A stretch of 64,000 nt of DNA from DATAVB01 sp036267955 (lineage in GTDB: Bacteria; Actinomycetota; Actinomycetes; Mycobacteriales; QHCD01). The notes under the pieces were generated by a model that worked only from the letters and a program-made list of their open reading frames with translations, did not search any database and was not told where the DNA came from. A program made the translations under genes and the position numbers. This document shows, piece by piece, positions 1 through 8,390 of this stretch. The DNA is taken from the NCBI GenBank assembly GCA_036267955.1, contig DATAVB010000151.1, forward strand, positions 1 through 64,000, read 5' to 3'. How positions within the stretch are numbered: the first letter of the stretch is position 1; each line of letters starts with the position of its first letter.

Positions 1-266
1 ACCATCCACGGATCCTCGGCCGCGGCGGTCCACTCGGATGCCGGCAGATCCAACGTGCCGAAGCAGTCCCGGAGCTCCCGCACCGGCGGGACGACCGCGA
101 TCTCGCGGTCCAGCGTCCCGGCTCGGGCCAGCACCGGCGACGCCGCCTCGGGCGACCACCAGAGGCCGCCGGCAGTCCGTACTGGAACGCCCAAGGCCTG
201 ATACACCAGCCGATGGAACTCGGCGTCGACCCGGGCGCAGAGCGCGATCGCGGATCGATCATCCAT
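1..266 (-). CDS. Truncated gene, possible GNAT-like protein (5' part only)
   Basis: An open frame starts at an ATG at 266 and runs off the left edge of the window, giving 88 codons. A purine-rich stretch (GGGTGGG) lies just upstream. The start lies only 13 bases after the stop of the upstream MFS gene, so the two are probably co-transcribed. The visible N-terminus (MDDRSAIALCARVDAEFHRL, then a VYQALG and GGLWWSP segment) resembles the front of some acetyltransferase-fold proteins, but no acetyl-CoA motif is visible in the part that is present. The function is therefore unassigned. Confidence 0.55.
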   Translation of the reverse strand, partial: MDDRSAIALCARVDAEFHRLVYQALGVPVRTAGGLWWSPEAASPVLARAGTLDREIAVVPPVRELRDCFGTLDLPASEWTAAAEDPWM

Positions 267-279
267 CCGGCCCACCCTG

Positions 280-1773
280 TCACGAGCCAGTCGCGGCCGG
301 CACCTCGAATTCGACGGTCCCTCGCTTCGACCGCGCCGGTCCTTGCCGACCGTGCGGCAGGAACGCGCTGGTCAACGCGGCCAGGCCGGACAGCGCAGCC
401 GCCACGATCCAGGCGTGATGGAACGCGGCAACGCTTGCGCCCCGGATCGTGGCGGTGCCGAGCACCGCCACCAGAATGGCGACGCCGACGCTGGAGGCGA
501 CCTGCCGTCCGGTGTTGAGCACAGCGGCACCGGTCGCCGAACGGTCCGCCGGCAGCGCGGTCGTACCGGAGGCGATCAGCGTGCCGAGCGCCAAACCGAC
601 GCCGATCCCGCTGATCAACATGGACGGCAGCAGGTCGGTCACGAAGTCCGGAGTCGCGTCCGCTGCCACGACCCGCCACATCATGGCCACCGCAAACAGG
701 AGGCAGCCGGCGGCACTGGCCGGGCCTGGGCCGATGCGCCGTACCAGCCGGTTTGAGGCGATCGTGACGACCGGTACGACGGCCGGTCCCGGAGCCATCG
801 CCAGACCGGTGCGGAGCGCCGAATAGTGCCACACTCCCTGGCACCAGAGGGCATTCGACAGCAGCATGATCGCGAAGGCGACACCGAACACGAACGTCCC
901 CACATTCGCCACCGCGAAGGACCGGACCCGCAGCAGCGGCAACTCCAGGAGCGGCACGGAATGCCTGGTGCAGCGCCAGAGGAACGTCGCCAGCGCAAGT
1001 CCGGCCGCCACCAACAGCATGACCACGGCCACCGACGACCAGCCCCAGTCCGGCCCCTGCACGATCGCGCCCGTCAGGGTCGCGACCGCCACAGTCAGCA
1101 GGGCACTGCCGAACAGATCGGGTAGCGGCTGCTGGTTTCGCGGCGCCGGATGCGGCAGCACCCGGCGGCCGGCCAGCAGGGTCGCGACGCCGATCGGCAG
1201 GTTGATGACGAAGACCCAGCGCCAGTCCACCTCGACCAGCAGGCCGCCGAGCACCGGACCGCTGGCCGCCGCCAGGCCGCCGACCGCCGCCCAACTTCGG
1301 GCCACGCTGTGCCGGCGCTCGACCGGTACGGACGCCAGCAGCAGCGCGAGCGAGGTCGGCAGCTGGAGCGCGGCGCCGGTTGCCTGGATCACTCGGGCCC
1401 CGATCAGCACGCCGAGATTCGGGGCGAGCGCGCAGCCGAGCGAGGCCGTGGTGAAGATGGCAGTCCCGATGAGGAAGAGCCGGCGGTGACCGATCCGGTC
1501 GCCGGCCCGGCCGGCCACGATCAGCAGCGCGGCCAGTGCGACGGCGTAGGCGTTGAGCACCCAGGAGAGGCCGGGCAGCGAGCTGCCGGGCAGGTCGCGA
1601 CCGATCGACTCCAACGCCACGTTGACGATCCAGAGGTCGAGATTGGTCATGAAAACCGCCGCCGCCACGACCGTGAAGACCAGAGCTCGCCGATTTCCCT
1701 GTTGGTTTGATTTTGAGACCGCAACGCTGGGGACAGTAGCGATAGTCGGTTTGATGTGCAAACCTAGGGGCAT
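280..1773 (-). CDS. MFS drug exporter, DHA2-like
   Basis: This is a major facilitator permease that most likely exports drugs or toxic metabolites by proton antiport at the inner membrane. The first helix carries the DHA-type segment MTNLDLWIVNVALESIG, followed by the MFS loop motif AGRAGDRIGHRRLFLIG and about a dozen further hydrophobic stretches. The start is unclear. The ATG at 1773 gives 497 residues but adds about 30 residues before helix 1, and it overlaps the start of the divergent HxlR gene. A TTG at 1761 or a start near 1690 would leave room for a shared control region with two operator-like repeats. A divergent HxlR regulator next to an exporter suggests local control of efflux. Confidence 0.85.
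   Translation of the reverse strand: MPLGLHIKPTIATVPSVAVSKSNQQGNRRALVFTVVAAAVFMTNLDLWIVNVALESIGRDLPGSSLPGLSWVLNAYAVALAALLIVAGRAGDRIGHRRLFLIGTAIFTTASLGCALAPNLGVLIGARVIQATGAALQLPTSLALLLASVPVERRHSVARSWAAVGGLAAASGPVLGGLLVEVDWRWVFVINLPIGVATLLAGRRVLPHPAPRNQQPLPDLFGSALLTVAVATLTGAIVQGPDWGWSSVAVVMLLVAAGLALATFLWRCTRHSVPLLELPLLRVRSFAVANVGTFVFGVAFAIMLLSNALWCQGVWHYSALRTGLAMAPGPAVVPVVTIASNRLVRRIGPGPASAAGCLLFAVAMMWRVVAADATPDFVTDLLPSMLISGIGVGLALGTLIASGTTALPADRSATGAAVLNTGRQVASSVGVAILVAVLGTATIRGASVAAFHHAWIVAAALSGLAALTSAFLPHGRQGPARSKRGTVEFEVPAATGS
1704..1720. promoter_or_regulatory. Imperfect operator-like repeat between MFS and HxlR genes
   Basis: The sequence GGTTTG-5 bases-GAGACC is a diverged copy of the perfect repeat 44 bases downstream (1748-1764); the left half-site is identical and four of six bases match in the right one. 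It is a candidate second binding site for the HxlR protein. It lies inside the reading frame of the longest MFS model, which argues for a later MFS start. Confidence 0.35.
1748..1764. promoter_or_regulatory. Perfect inverted repeat, candidate HxlR operator
   Basis: GGTTTG and CAAACC form a perfect 6-bp inverted repeat around 5 bases, ending 7 bases before the HxlR start codon. HxlR-family winged-helix dimers usually bind such short inverted repeats near their own promoter. The position suggests autoregulation and control of the divergent MFS gene (inference). Confidence 0.5.
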
Positions 1774-2233
1774 GACAAGCGCAACCGGGCGGCCCTGTTC
1801 AGCGGCCGCCGCACTCGACATCGTCGGCGATCGCTGGGCTTTGCAGGCGGTACGCGAGATCTACTTCGGCAACCGGCGGTTCTCCGAGATCGTGCGTAAC
1901 ACCGGCGCGCCGCGGGACCGGTTGGCCGCCCGGCTCAAGACTCTCGTGGCGGCCGGCGTGCTCGAACGGCGGCAGTATCAGGAATCGCCGCCGCGCGAGG
2001 ACTATCACCTGACCGCTGCGGGCCGCGATCTCATCCCGGTGCTGCACGCCCTGCGTCAGTGGGGCGACCGGTGGGCGGTCGACGTGCCGCCGCTGACCAT
2101 GCGGCACCATGACCACGCGCTGCACACCCGCACGGTCTGCACGGAATGCGGCGAGCCCGTACATCAGGCCGACGTGACCCGCACGATGACCGCGCCCGGC
2201 TGGGACATGGCCGGCCCCGTCTCGTTCCAGTGA
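1772..2233 (+). CDS. HxlR-family winged-helix transcriptional regulator
   Basis: The 153-residue protein matches the HxlR family: after a short N-terminus comes LDIVGDRWALQAVREIYFG, the recognition-helix region RNTGAPRDRLAARLKTLVAA, and the wing GVLERRQYQESPPREDYHLT, followed by the dimerisation stretch ending in LRQWGDRW. The C-terminal tail has a CTECGEPV segment, commonly seen in actinobacterial members. The ATG at 1772 was chosen; an in-frame ATG at 1754 lies inside the palindrome and is less likely. It diverges from the MFS gene and probably represses it. Confidence 0.9.
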   Translation: MTSATGRPCSAAAALDIVGDRWALQAVREIYFGNRRFSEIVRNTGAPRDRLAARLKTLVAAGVLERRQYQESPPREDYHLTAAGRDLIPVLHALRQWGDRWAVDVPPLTMRHHDHALHTRTVCTECGEPVHQADVTRTMTAPGWDMAGPVSFQ

Positions 2234-2280
2234 CACAGTCGCTTTTCGATCATCGAGTGACTCATTCTCCGCCCGACTCT

Positions 2281-2347
2281 TCGCCGATCTTGAAGTTATC
2301 GCCCGTCGATGTCCGTTATGTAGGGCCTTATCTTCAAGATCGACGCA
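2281..2347. repeat. Dispersed palindrome, family A copy 1, between convergent genes
   Basis: GATCTTGAAG (2286-2295) pairs with CTTCAAGATC (2332-2341), and the flanks CGCC/GACG extend the stem with one mismatch. The loop contains TTATCGCCC and CGATGTCCGTTAT. A second copy with the same arms and nearly the same loop lies at 54176-54239. Both sit between the 3' ends of converging genes, so a bidirectional terminator or a non-autonomous mobile repeat are the likeliest explanations. Confidence 0.75.
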
Positions 2348-2429
2348 GGAAGGCGCTTTCCGAGTGGCTGGTCCCGGTGCGCACCGCACCGCACCGCACC
2401 GCACCGAGCGTCTAGCCGCCGAGAAACGG

Positions 2430-3194
2430 TCAGGTTCCGAGGCGCGTCGGGCGGTAGCGCAGCCGGGGTACGGCGGCGAGCAGCTCGCGGGTGTATTCGT
2501 GGGCCGGCTCGGCGTACACCCGCGCGGTCGGGCCGGTTTCGACGATCCGACCACCGCGCATGACGACCACTTGATCGGTGAGGTGCCGGATCACCGACAG
2601 ATCATGCGAAACGAAGATCAACGTCAGCCCCAACCGGTCGGTCAGGTCCATGAGCAAGTTCAGGATCTGGGCCCGCACCGACACATCCAGCGCGGACACC
2701 GCCTCATCTGCCACCAGCACCGACGGCTGGGGCGCCAATGCGCGGGCGATCGCGATGCGCTGCCGCTGCCCGCCGGAGAACTGGTGCGGATACCGGTCGG
2801 CCGCCGCCGCGGGCAAACCGACCGCCGTCAACAATTCGGCGACCCGATCATCGGACACGTCGCGCAGCGGCTCCGCGACGATATCCCGCACCCGCATTCG
2901 CGGGTCAAGCGACGATATCGGATCCTGAAAAACCATCTGCACCGTCTCGCGGAGAAATCTCAATTCCCGCTCACGCCGGCCCGTGACGGTTTTGCCATCA
3001 ACCTCGACCGTTCCGGCGGTCGGCCGGTCCAGCCCCAGCAGGATCCGGGCCAGGGTGGATTTTCCCGATCCCGACTCACCGACAACTCCAAAACGCGATC
3101 CGCGGGCCACCTCGATGTCGACCCCGTCAAGAGCCCGCACCGTACGGTACTGCCGTACGAGCCCGCGGGCTGCCACGATTACGTCGGCGCTCAT
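2430..3194 (-). CDS. Peptide ABC transporter ATPase, DppF/OppF-type
   Basis: This 254-residue cytoplasmic ATPase energises peptide uptake together with the preceding ATPase. The Walker A is GESGSGKST, the Q-loop VFQDP, the signature FSGGQRQR, Walker B VLVADEAVSALD and the switch histidine is in FVSHDLSV. The start ATG at 3194 overlaps the previous gene's stop as ATGA, so it is translationally coupled. The usual C-terminal oligopeptide-transporter extension is short: the protein ends soon after HEYTRELLAAVPRLR. It is the last gene of the operon beginning at 10329. Confidence 0.9.
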   Translation of the reverse strand: MSADVIVAARGLVRQYRTVRALDGVDIEVARGSRFGVVGESGSGKSTLARILLGLDRPTAGTVEVDGKTVTGRRERELRFLRETVQMVFQDPISSLDPRMRVRDIVAEPLRDVSDDRVAELLTAVGLPAAAADRYPHQFSGGQRQRIAIARALAPQPSVLVADEAVSALDVSVRAQILNLLMDLTDRLGLTLIFVSHDLSVIRHLTDQVVVMRGGRIVETGPTARVYAEPAHEYTRELLAAVPRLRYRPTRLGT

Positions 3195-4141
3195 CGGGTC
3201 GGCACCGGATTGATGCACGCCAATGACCGCTCGCCGGTCGCCACCAACGGCGGCAATTCCGCGCAACCGTCCAGCGACCGGTCACAGCGATTACGAAAAA
3301 CACAGCCGACCGGGAATTCCCCCAGTCCGGGGACCGAGCCGGGAATCGTACGCAGCGCGGCGCCCGGTGTCGCCTCCGCGAGATCGGAGGCGGCCAGCAG
3401 ACCGTGCGTATACGGATGCCGCGGCGCGGTGAATACCTCGGCCACCGGTCCACTCTCGACTATCCGGCCGCCATACATCACCAGCACGCTCTCGCAGATG
3501 TCCGAGACAACGGCGAGGTCGTGGCTGATGAACAGCAGCGCGGTGTCCCGCTTGGAAACCAGCCGGGAGATCAGACCCAGCATCCGCGCCTGCACCGTGA
3601 CGTCCAGCGCGGTCGTCGGCTCGTCGCAGATCAGCAGTGCCGGCTCGTTCGCCAGCGCCATCGCCAGGACGACCCGCTGTCGTTGACCGCCGGAAAGCTG
3701 GTGCGGATAACGGGCCGCGATCGCCTCGGGCTCCGGCAATTCGACCATCCGCAGCATCTCAACGGCGGCCCGGTTGGCCTCGCGGCGGCCGACGTCGCGA
3801 TGCTGCCGGATCACCTCGGCCACCTGCCGGCCCGCCCGCATCACCGGGTCCAGCGCCGTCATCGGCTCCTGGAAAACCATTGCCATTTGCGAACCTCGCA
3901 GCCGGGCCAACCGGCGCTCGGACAGTGCCCCGATCGACTGTCCACTGAGGTCAATGTCGCCCGTCGCCCGGCCCTCCTCGGGCAACAAGCCCATGATCGC
4001 CAGGGCGGTCAACGACTTGCCGGAGCCGGATTCGCCGATCAGCCCGACCCGCGCCCCGCGCTCAAGCCGGAAGCTCACGTCGCTGACGACGGCGCTCTCT
4101 CCGATATGGACAGTCAGGTCCCGGATATCGAGGGTGCTCAT
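3191..4141 (-). CDS. Peptide ABC transporter ATPase, DppD/OppD-type
   Basis: The protein has 316 residues with Walker A GESGSGKSL, Q-loop VFQEP, signature LSGGQRQRVVLA, Walker B LLICDEPTTALD and switch region FISHDLAVV. A C-terminal oligopeptide-transporter domain contains the cysteines expected for this subfamily (CVFRNRC and a later C). It overlaps both neighbours by 4 bases. It is expected to form a heterodimeric ATPase with the downstream partner. Confidence 0.92.
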   Translation of the reverse strand: MSTLDIRDLTVHIGESAVVSDVSFRLERGARVGLIGESGSGKSLTALAIMGLLPEEGRATGDIDLSGQSIGALSERRLARLRGSQMAMVFQEPMTALDPVMRAGRQVAEVIRQHRDVGRREANRAAVEMLRMVELPEPEAIAARYPHQLSGGQRQRVVLAMALANEPALLICDEPTTALDVTVQARMLGLISRLVSKRDTALLFISHDLAVVSDICESVLVMYGGRIVESGPVAEVFTAPRHPYTHGLLAASDLAEATPGAALRTIPGSVPGLGEFPVGCVFRNRCDRSLDGCAELPPLVATGERSLACINPVPTR

Positions 4142-5001
4142 CGGCGCCGCTCCCGCAGCCGCGGGTCGAGCAGATCGCGCAGCCCGTCGCCGAGCAGATT
4201 GAAGCCGAGTACCGCAATCCCGATGGCGACGCCGGGCCAGATGGACAGGCGCGGTGCGGAGAACAGATACCCCTGTCCATCGTGCAGCATCCGGCCCCAC
4301 GACGGGGTCGGCGGTTGGGTGGACAGGCCGAGGTACGCCAACGCCGCCTCGGCCAGAATGGCCAGCCCGAAGGCGACCGACGCCTGGACGACGAGCACCG
4401 AGGCGATGTTCGGCAGGACGTGCCGGCGGGCGATCCACCAACCGCCGCGGCCCGCGGCACGCGCGGCCAACACGTATTCGGTGGTCATCACCTGCATGCT
4501 CGACGCGCGCGCCAACCGGGCGAAGATCGGCACCGTCGAAATTCCGATGGCCACCATCGCGGTCCAGGTTGACGCCCCGAATCCGGCGGCCAGCAGGATC
4601 GCCAACAGCAGGGCGGGGAACGCCAGAATGATATCGTTGCCGCGCATCAACGTCTCGGACAGCCAACGCGAACGCATCGCGGCCAGCATTCCCATCGGCA
4701 CACCGACAATTGCCGATATCCCGACGGCGATGATCCCGGCCAGCAGCGTGACGCGGGCGCCCACCAGGAGCTGGCTGAACGTGTCCCGGCCGTAGGCGTC
4801 CGTGCCGAGCAGGTGGCCGTGCGAGCCGATCCCCTCGAGCGTGCTGTTGGCGTTGACAAATGTCGGGTCGTACGGCGTCCACACGAATGACAGCAGCGCC
4901 ATCACGATCACGATGGCGACGAGTACGCCGCCGAGTGCGGCCGACAGGCTACGCAGCCGCCCGCGGTGCGACGGCTCCAGCAATACGGGTGGTGCGGTCA
5001 T
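4138..5001 (-). CDS. Peptide ABC transporter permease, DppC-type
   Basis: The protein is a 287-residue inner-membrane permease. The N-terminal helix (ALGGVLVAIVIVMALLSFVW) is followed by the DppC-type periplasmic segment HLLGTDAYGRDTFSQLL, the binding-protein-dependent transport fold, and the EAA loop AARAAGRGGWWIARRHVLPN that contacts the ATPase. It has 4-base overlaps on both sides within the operon. Confidence 0.92.
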   Translation of the reverse strand: MTAPPVLLEPSHRGRLRSLSAALGGVLVAIVIVMALLSFVWTPYDPTFVNANSTLEGIGSHGHLLGTDAYGRDTFSQLLVGARVTLLAGIIAVGISAIVGVPMGMLAAMRSRWLSETLMRGNDIILAFPALLLAILLAAGFGASTWTAMVAIGISTVPIFARLARASSMQVMTTEYVLAARAAGRGGWWIARRHVLPNIASVLVVQASVAFGLAILAEAALAYLGLSTQPPTPSWGRMLHDGQGYLFSAPRLSIWPGVAIGIAVLGFNLLGDGLRDLLDPRLRERRR

Positions 5002-5945
5002 CGGGAGCTCCGCAGCCGGGGATCAAGCGCCAGGTACAACAGGTCGACCAGAAAGTTGAGGATCAGCACGGCCCCCACCAGAATCATCACGGTGCCCTCG
5101 ACCAGCACCAGATCGCGATTTCCCACCGCCTGTAAGAGCATCAAGCCGAGGCCGGGCATGGTGAACACGCTCTCGATGACGATCGCGCCGACCAATAGGG
5201 TCGCAAGTTGCAGCCCGAGCACGGTCACGACCGGAATGGACGCATTACGCAATCCGTGCCGCCACAATGCCCGGCTGAACGTCGCGCCACCCGCGCGGGC
5301 CGTGCGGATGTAGTCCTCGCGCATCACGTCCAGCACGGCGGCCCGCACGTAACGGCCCAGCACCGCGCCCTGTACGAGCGCGAGGGAGATGCCGGGCAGG
5401 ATCAGGTGCCGGAACCACTCCCATTGATCCTGCCGGAACGAGACGTATCCGCCGGGTGGCAGCACATGCAGCTTGACCGCGAAGAAGAACGACAGCAGGA
5501 TGCCGGCCCAGAACGCCGGAATCGCCAGACCGAGTTGACTGAGTCCGGACACGACCAGCCCGGAGACCCGCCGGTGTCGCACCGCGGAGAAAACCCCGAC
5601 CGGCACGGCGACGATCAGCGCGAAGAGCATTCCGACCAGGACCAGACAGCCGGTCACCGCGAGGCGCGACTGGATCTGCGGCCAGACCTGGAGTTTGGTG
5701 ACGGCCGAGGTGCCGAAGTCACCACGGAACAGGCCGCCGATCCACGAGCCGTACTGCGAGACGAGTGGGCGGTCGGTGCCGAACTGGTGGCGCAACTGGT
5801 GCACCGCGGCTGGAGTCGCCTGCGTGCCGAGGAGCGTTGTCGCCGCGTCACCCGGCAACCAGGCACAGACCAGGAAGATCACCACCGAGGCGATCGCCAG
5901 AGTCAGAACGAGAAATCCCAGCCGGCGGGCAATATCAACCGTCAT
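4998..5945 (-). CDS. Peptide ABC transporter permease, DppB-type
   Basis: The 315-residue permease starts with a helix (FLVLTLAIASVVIFLVCAWL) and the DppB-type GDAATTLLGTQATP segment, has about six membrane spans and the EAA loop RAGGATFSRALWRHGLRNAS. It pairs with the DppC-type permease. Its start overlaps the 3' end of the binding-protein gene by 11 bases. Confidence 0.92.
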   Translation of the reverse strand: MTVDIARRLGFLVLTLAIASVVIFLVCAWLPGDAATTLLGTQATPAAVHQLRHQFGTDRPLVSQYGSWIGGLFRGDFGTSAVTKLQVWPQIQSRLAVTGCLVLVGMLFALIVAVPVGVFSAVRHRRVSGLVVSGLSQLGLAIPAFWAGILLSFFFAVKLHVLPPGGYVSFRQDQWEWFRHLILPGISLALVQGAVLGRYVRAAVLDVMREDYIRTARAGGATFSRALWRHGLRNASIPVVTVLGLQLATLLVGAIVIESVFTMPGLGLMLLQAVGNRDLVLVEGTVMILVGAVLILNFLVDLLYLALDPRLRSSR

Positions 5946-7443
5946 CGGAGGCCTTTCGCGCCGCCGTCACGTCGAACGACAGGGACACCGCGTTGACCGG
6001 AATTCCAGTCACGCCGGTCCGCTCGACCATCAGATTGGGCAGCAGGAAGAGCCAGTCACTGGCCGCGTCGTCGGAGATCTGCCGGGCGACCCTGCGCATG
6101 ATCGTGATCTGTTGCTGTGGGCTGCCGGCGTCGGCCTCCGCCAACCAACGCGTCACCTGCGGGCTCCTGTATCTCCAGTAGTAGCTGGGATTTCCGTACT
6201 GAACGATGTCCCGCGGCTCCACATGCGACACGATGGACATGTCGTAGTCCGCCTTGGTGAAAACGACATCCAGCCAGCGGGCCGGAAATTCCAGCTCGCT
6301 GATGTGGACCTTGATCCCCAACTGCCCGAGCGCCGATGCGACAACCTGCCCGGCGGCGGTCGCGTACGGCAGGGTCGGCAGTTTCAGCTGCAGCGAGAAA
6401 CCCTTCGCGTATCCGGCCTGAGCCAGCAGCCGTTTCGCTTTGGCCGGATCGTACGGATACCGCCCGGAGAGGTTCTGGTACCACGGGTCGGTCGGCGGCA
6501 CCATGCTGCCGATCAGGGTGCCGTAACCCGCCCAGGCCGTCTTCACCAGCGCCTTGCGGTCGATCGCATAATTGATCGCCTGACGGACGCGCTTGTCCCT
6601 CAGCGGGCCCCGGCTGTTGTTCAGTGCCAGCACGACCTCGCCGTTGGTGGTGCCGTCGTCCACCGTGTATTTCGATCTGTCGCTGAACTCCGGGATCGTC
6701 TGCGGCGCCTGCACATTGCTGATCACGTCAAGCTGGTCGGTCAGCAGGTAGTTGTTCATCGCATTGGGATCGCTGAAATAGCGGAAGACCACCCGGTCCA
6801 GCTCCGCCGGCTTTCCCCAGTAGTGCCTGTTGCGGTCGAGCGTGATGCTGGTGCCGTGCACCCACGACCGGAACGTGTACGGGCCGCTGCCGACGGGTTT
6901 CGTCGCGATGGTGCCGATCGCGTTGCGGTCATAGACGATGCCGACCGTGCCGGTGAGGGAAAAGAGCCAGTTGTTGCTCGGCTGTTTGAGCTGGACGACC
7001 ACTGTCTCGGGACCAGCCGCGGTGACCGTCCGGACCGGCGCCATCTGCGCCTTGAACGGATGATTGGATTTCGGCGCTATGACCCGGTCGAAGCTGAACA
7101 GCACGTCGGTGCTGGTGAGTGGATCGCCGTTGCTGAAGGTAATCCCGGCCCGCAGGTGGAATATGTACGTCCGCCGGTCCGCGGACTCGGTCCAGGATTT
7201 CGCCAGCAACGGTTGGATCTTTCCCTTGCCGTCGAGCTTGACCAGTCCTTCATAGACGTTGTAGAGCAGGACCTGCGGAATGGCGGCGGCCGAGCTCGCG
7301 GTCGGGTCCAGGGTCGGTGGCTCCGCGGTCGCGCCGACGGACAGCGTCTTCGCCGGATCCCCGGCCGGCGCAGACCCGCAGGCCGCCGTGATAGCCAGCG
7401 CCCCGACCAGCGCCGCGGTCAGCCAAGCCCGGGGCCGACTCAC
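5935..7443 (-). CDS. Peptide-binding lipoprotein of ABC transporter (SBP family 5)
   Basis: The protein captures extracellular peptides for the adjacent permeases. The GTG at 7443 gives 502 residues, overlaps the upstream stop as GTGA and yields a lipoprotein signal: a hydrophobic core AALVGALAITAAC, whose cysteine would be the lipid anchor. The -3 residue is T rather than the usual L/V/I, so the lipobox is imperfect. The SBP_bac_5 fold is evident from ATAEPPTLDP, the SWTESADRRTYIFHLR segment and VRQAINYAIDRKALV. Ligand specificity cannot be read, but two upstream peptidase genes in the same operon favour peptides. Confidence 0.92.
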   Translation of the reverse strand: MSRPRAWLTAALVGALAITAACGSAPAGDPAKTLSVGATAEPPTLDPTASSAAAIPQVLLYNVYEGLVKLDGKGKIQPLLAKSWTESADRRTYIFHLRAGITFSNGDPLTSTDVLFSFDRVIAPKSNHPFKAQMAPVRTVTAAGPETVVVQLKQPSNNWLFSLTGTVGIVYDRNAIGTIATKPVGSGPYTFRSWVHGTSITLDRNRHYWGKPAELDRVVFRYFSDPNAMNNYLLTDQLDVISNVQAPQTIPEFSDRSKYTVDDGTTNGEVVLALNNSRGPLRDKRVRQAINYAIDRKALVKTAWAGYGTLIGSMVPPTDPWYQNLSGRYPYDPAKAKRLLAQAGYAKGFSLQLKLPTLPYATAAGQVVASALGQLGIKVHISELEFPARWLDVVFTKADYDMSIVSHVEPRDIVQYGNPSYYWRYRSPQVTRWLAEADAGSPQQQITIMRRVARQISDDAASDWLFLLPNLMVERTGVTGIPVNAVSLSFDVTAARKASDDG

Positions 7444-8390
7444 CTGAAGACCGAGGGACAGGCATCCCGGTAGGAGCGCAGCGAATGACTCGATTGTGCA
7501 GCGAGAATACCGTGGTACACCGCCTCCACAAACGCCGACGCCGCAGCACTGAGGACCTCGTCGAAGTGCTCGGAGTCCGCGATCGGAATTGCCCCGGTGG
7601 ACAAGGCGAATACGGTGTCGCCATCCGACATCAGGTGCGCGGGCCGAACCGCGATCGCCAGCCCGTCCTGCGCGGACCCGGCCAATCGCTGACATTGCGC
7701 CTTGGTCAACGCGGCATCCGTGCTGACGACCGCGATCGTGGTGTTCAACGGCGTCCGCGACGGAACCGGAAAGTCGGCCAGCTCGGCCTGGGTCGGTGAG
7801 TCCAGCGAGCCGGCGACGTCGCTGTACAGCCGGCCGGTGCGACGATCCACAATGGACCCGATCGCATTGATCGCGGCAACGACCTCGACGGTCACTCCGC
7901 TCCTGGTACGCACCGAGGAGAAGCCGAGGCCACCCTTGAAACCGCCCGCCTTCGCACCAGCACCCGCGCCCGCATTCCCCAACCGGACCGGATCCGCGGT
8001 TGCGGCCGCGCAGGCCGCCCAGCCGAACTCCGCGGTCGGCCGGTTACCGAAGTCGCCGCCCCGGCTCAGGTCGTAGAGGACCGCGCCGGGCACGATCGGC
8101 ACGACCTCGCCGCGGGTCCCTATCGGCCAGCCGATACCGTGCTGCTCCAGCCATTCCATGACACCGGTCGCGGCCGCGAGGCCGTACGCACTGCCGCCGG
8201 TCAGCATCACCGCATGCACCCGGTCGACCAGATTCCGCGGGTCGAGCAGATCGGTCTCCCGGGTCCCGGGAGCGCCACCTCGCGAATCGACCCCGCCGAC
8301 GGCACCCGCCGGACACAGCACCACCGTCGTGCCGGTCAGCCAGCCGTCGCCGATCCGCTCGTACTGTCCGATCAGGATCCCGTCGATCAT
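7440..8390 (-). CDS. P1 family (S58) aminopeptidase/amidase, DmpA/NylC-like
   Basis: The 316-residue protein belongs to the N-terminal-nucleophile S58 family, which includes L-aminopeptidase/D-Ala-esterase DmpA and nylon hydrolase NylC. The family core is recognisable from VHAVMLTGGSAYGLAAATGV, GNAGAGAGAKAGGFKGGLG and VVAAINAIG. The segment PLNTTIAVVSTDAALTK holds the expected autocleavage site Asn216-Thr217, which would free Thr217 as nucleophile. The gene overlaps the M20 peptidase by 4 bases and the binding-protein gene by 4 bases, so a role in processing imported peptides or D-amino-acid-containing substrates is plausible. Confidence 0.9.
   Translation of the reverse strand: MIDGILIGQYERIGDGWLTGTTVVLCPAGAVGGVDSRGGAPGTRETDLLDPRNLVDRVHAVMLTGGSAYGLAAATGVMEWLEQHGIGWPIGTRGEVVPIVPGAVLYDLSRGGDFGNRPTAEFGWAACAAATADPVRLGNAGAGAGAKAGGFKGGLGFSSVRTRSGVTVEVVAAINAIGSIVDRRTGRLYSDVAGSLDSPTQAELADFPVPSRTPLNTTIAVVSTDAALTKAQCQRLAGSAQDGLAIAVRPAHLMSDGDTVFALSTGAIPIADSEHFDEVLSAAASAFVEAVYHGILAAQSSHSLRSYRDACPSVFR

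Noticed and set aside
5695..7473. A 592-codon plus-strand frame opposite the peptide-binding protein gene
   Set aside because: High G+C leaves antisense frames open; the minus-strand gene has clear SBP motifs and operon overlaps.
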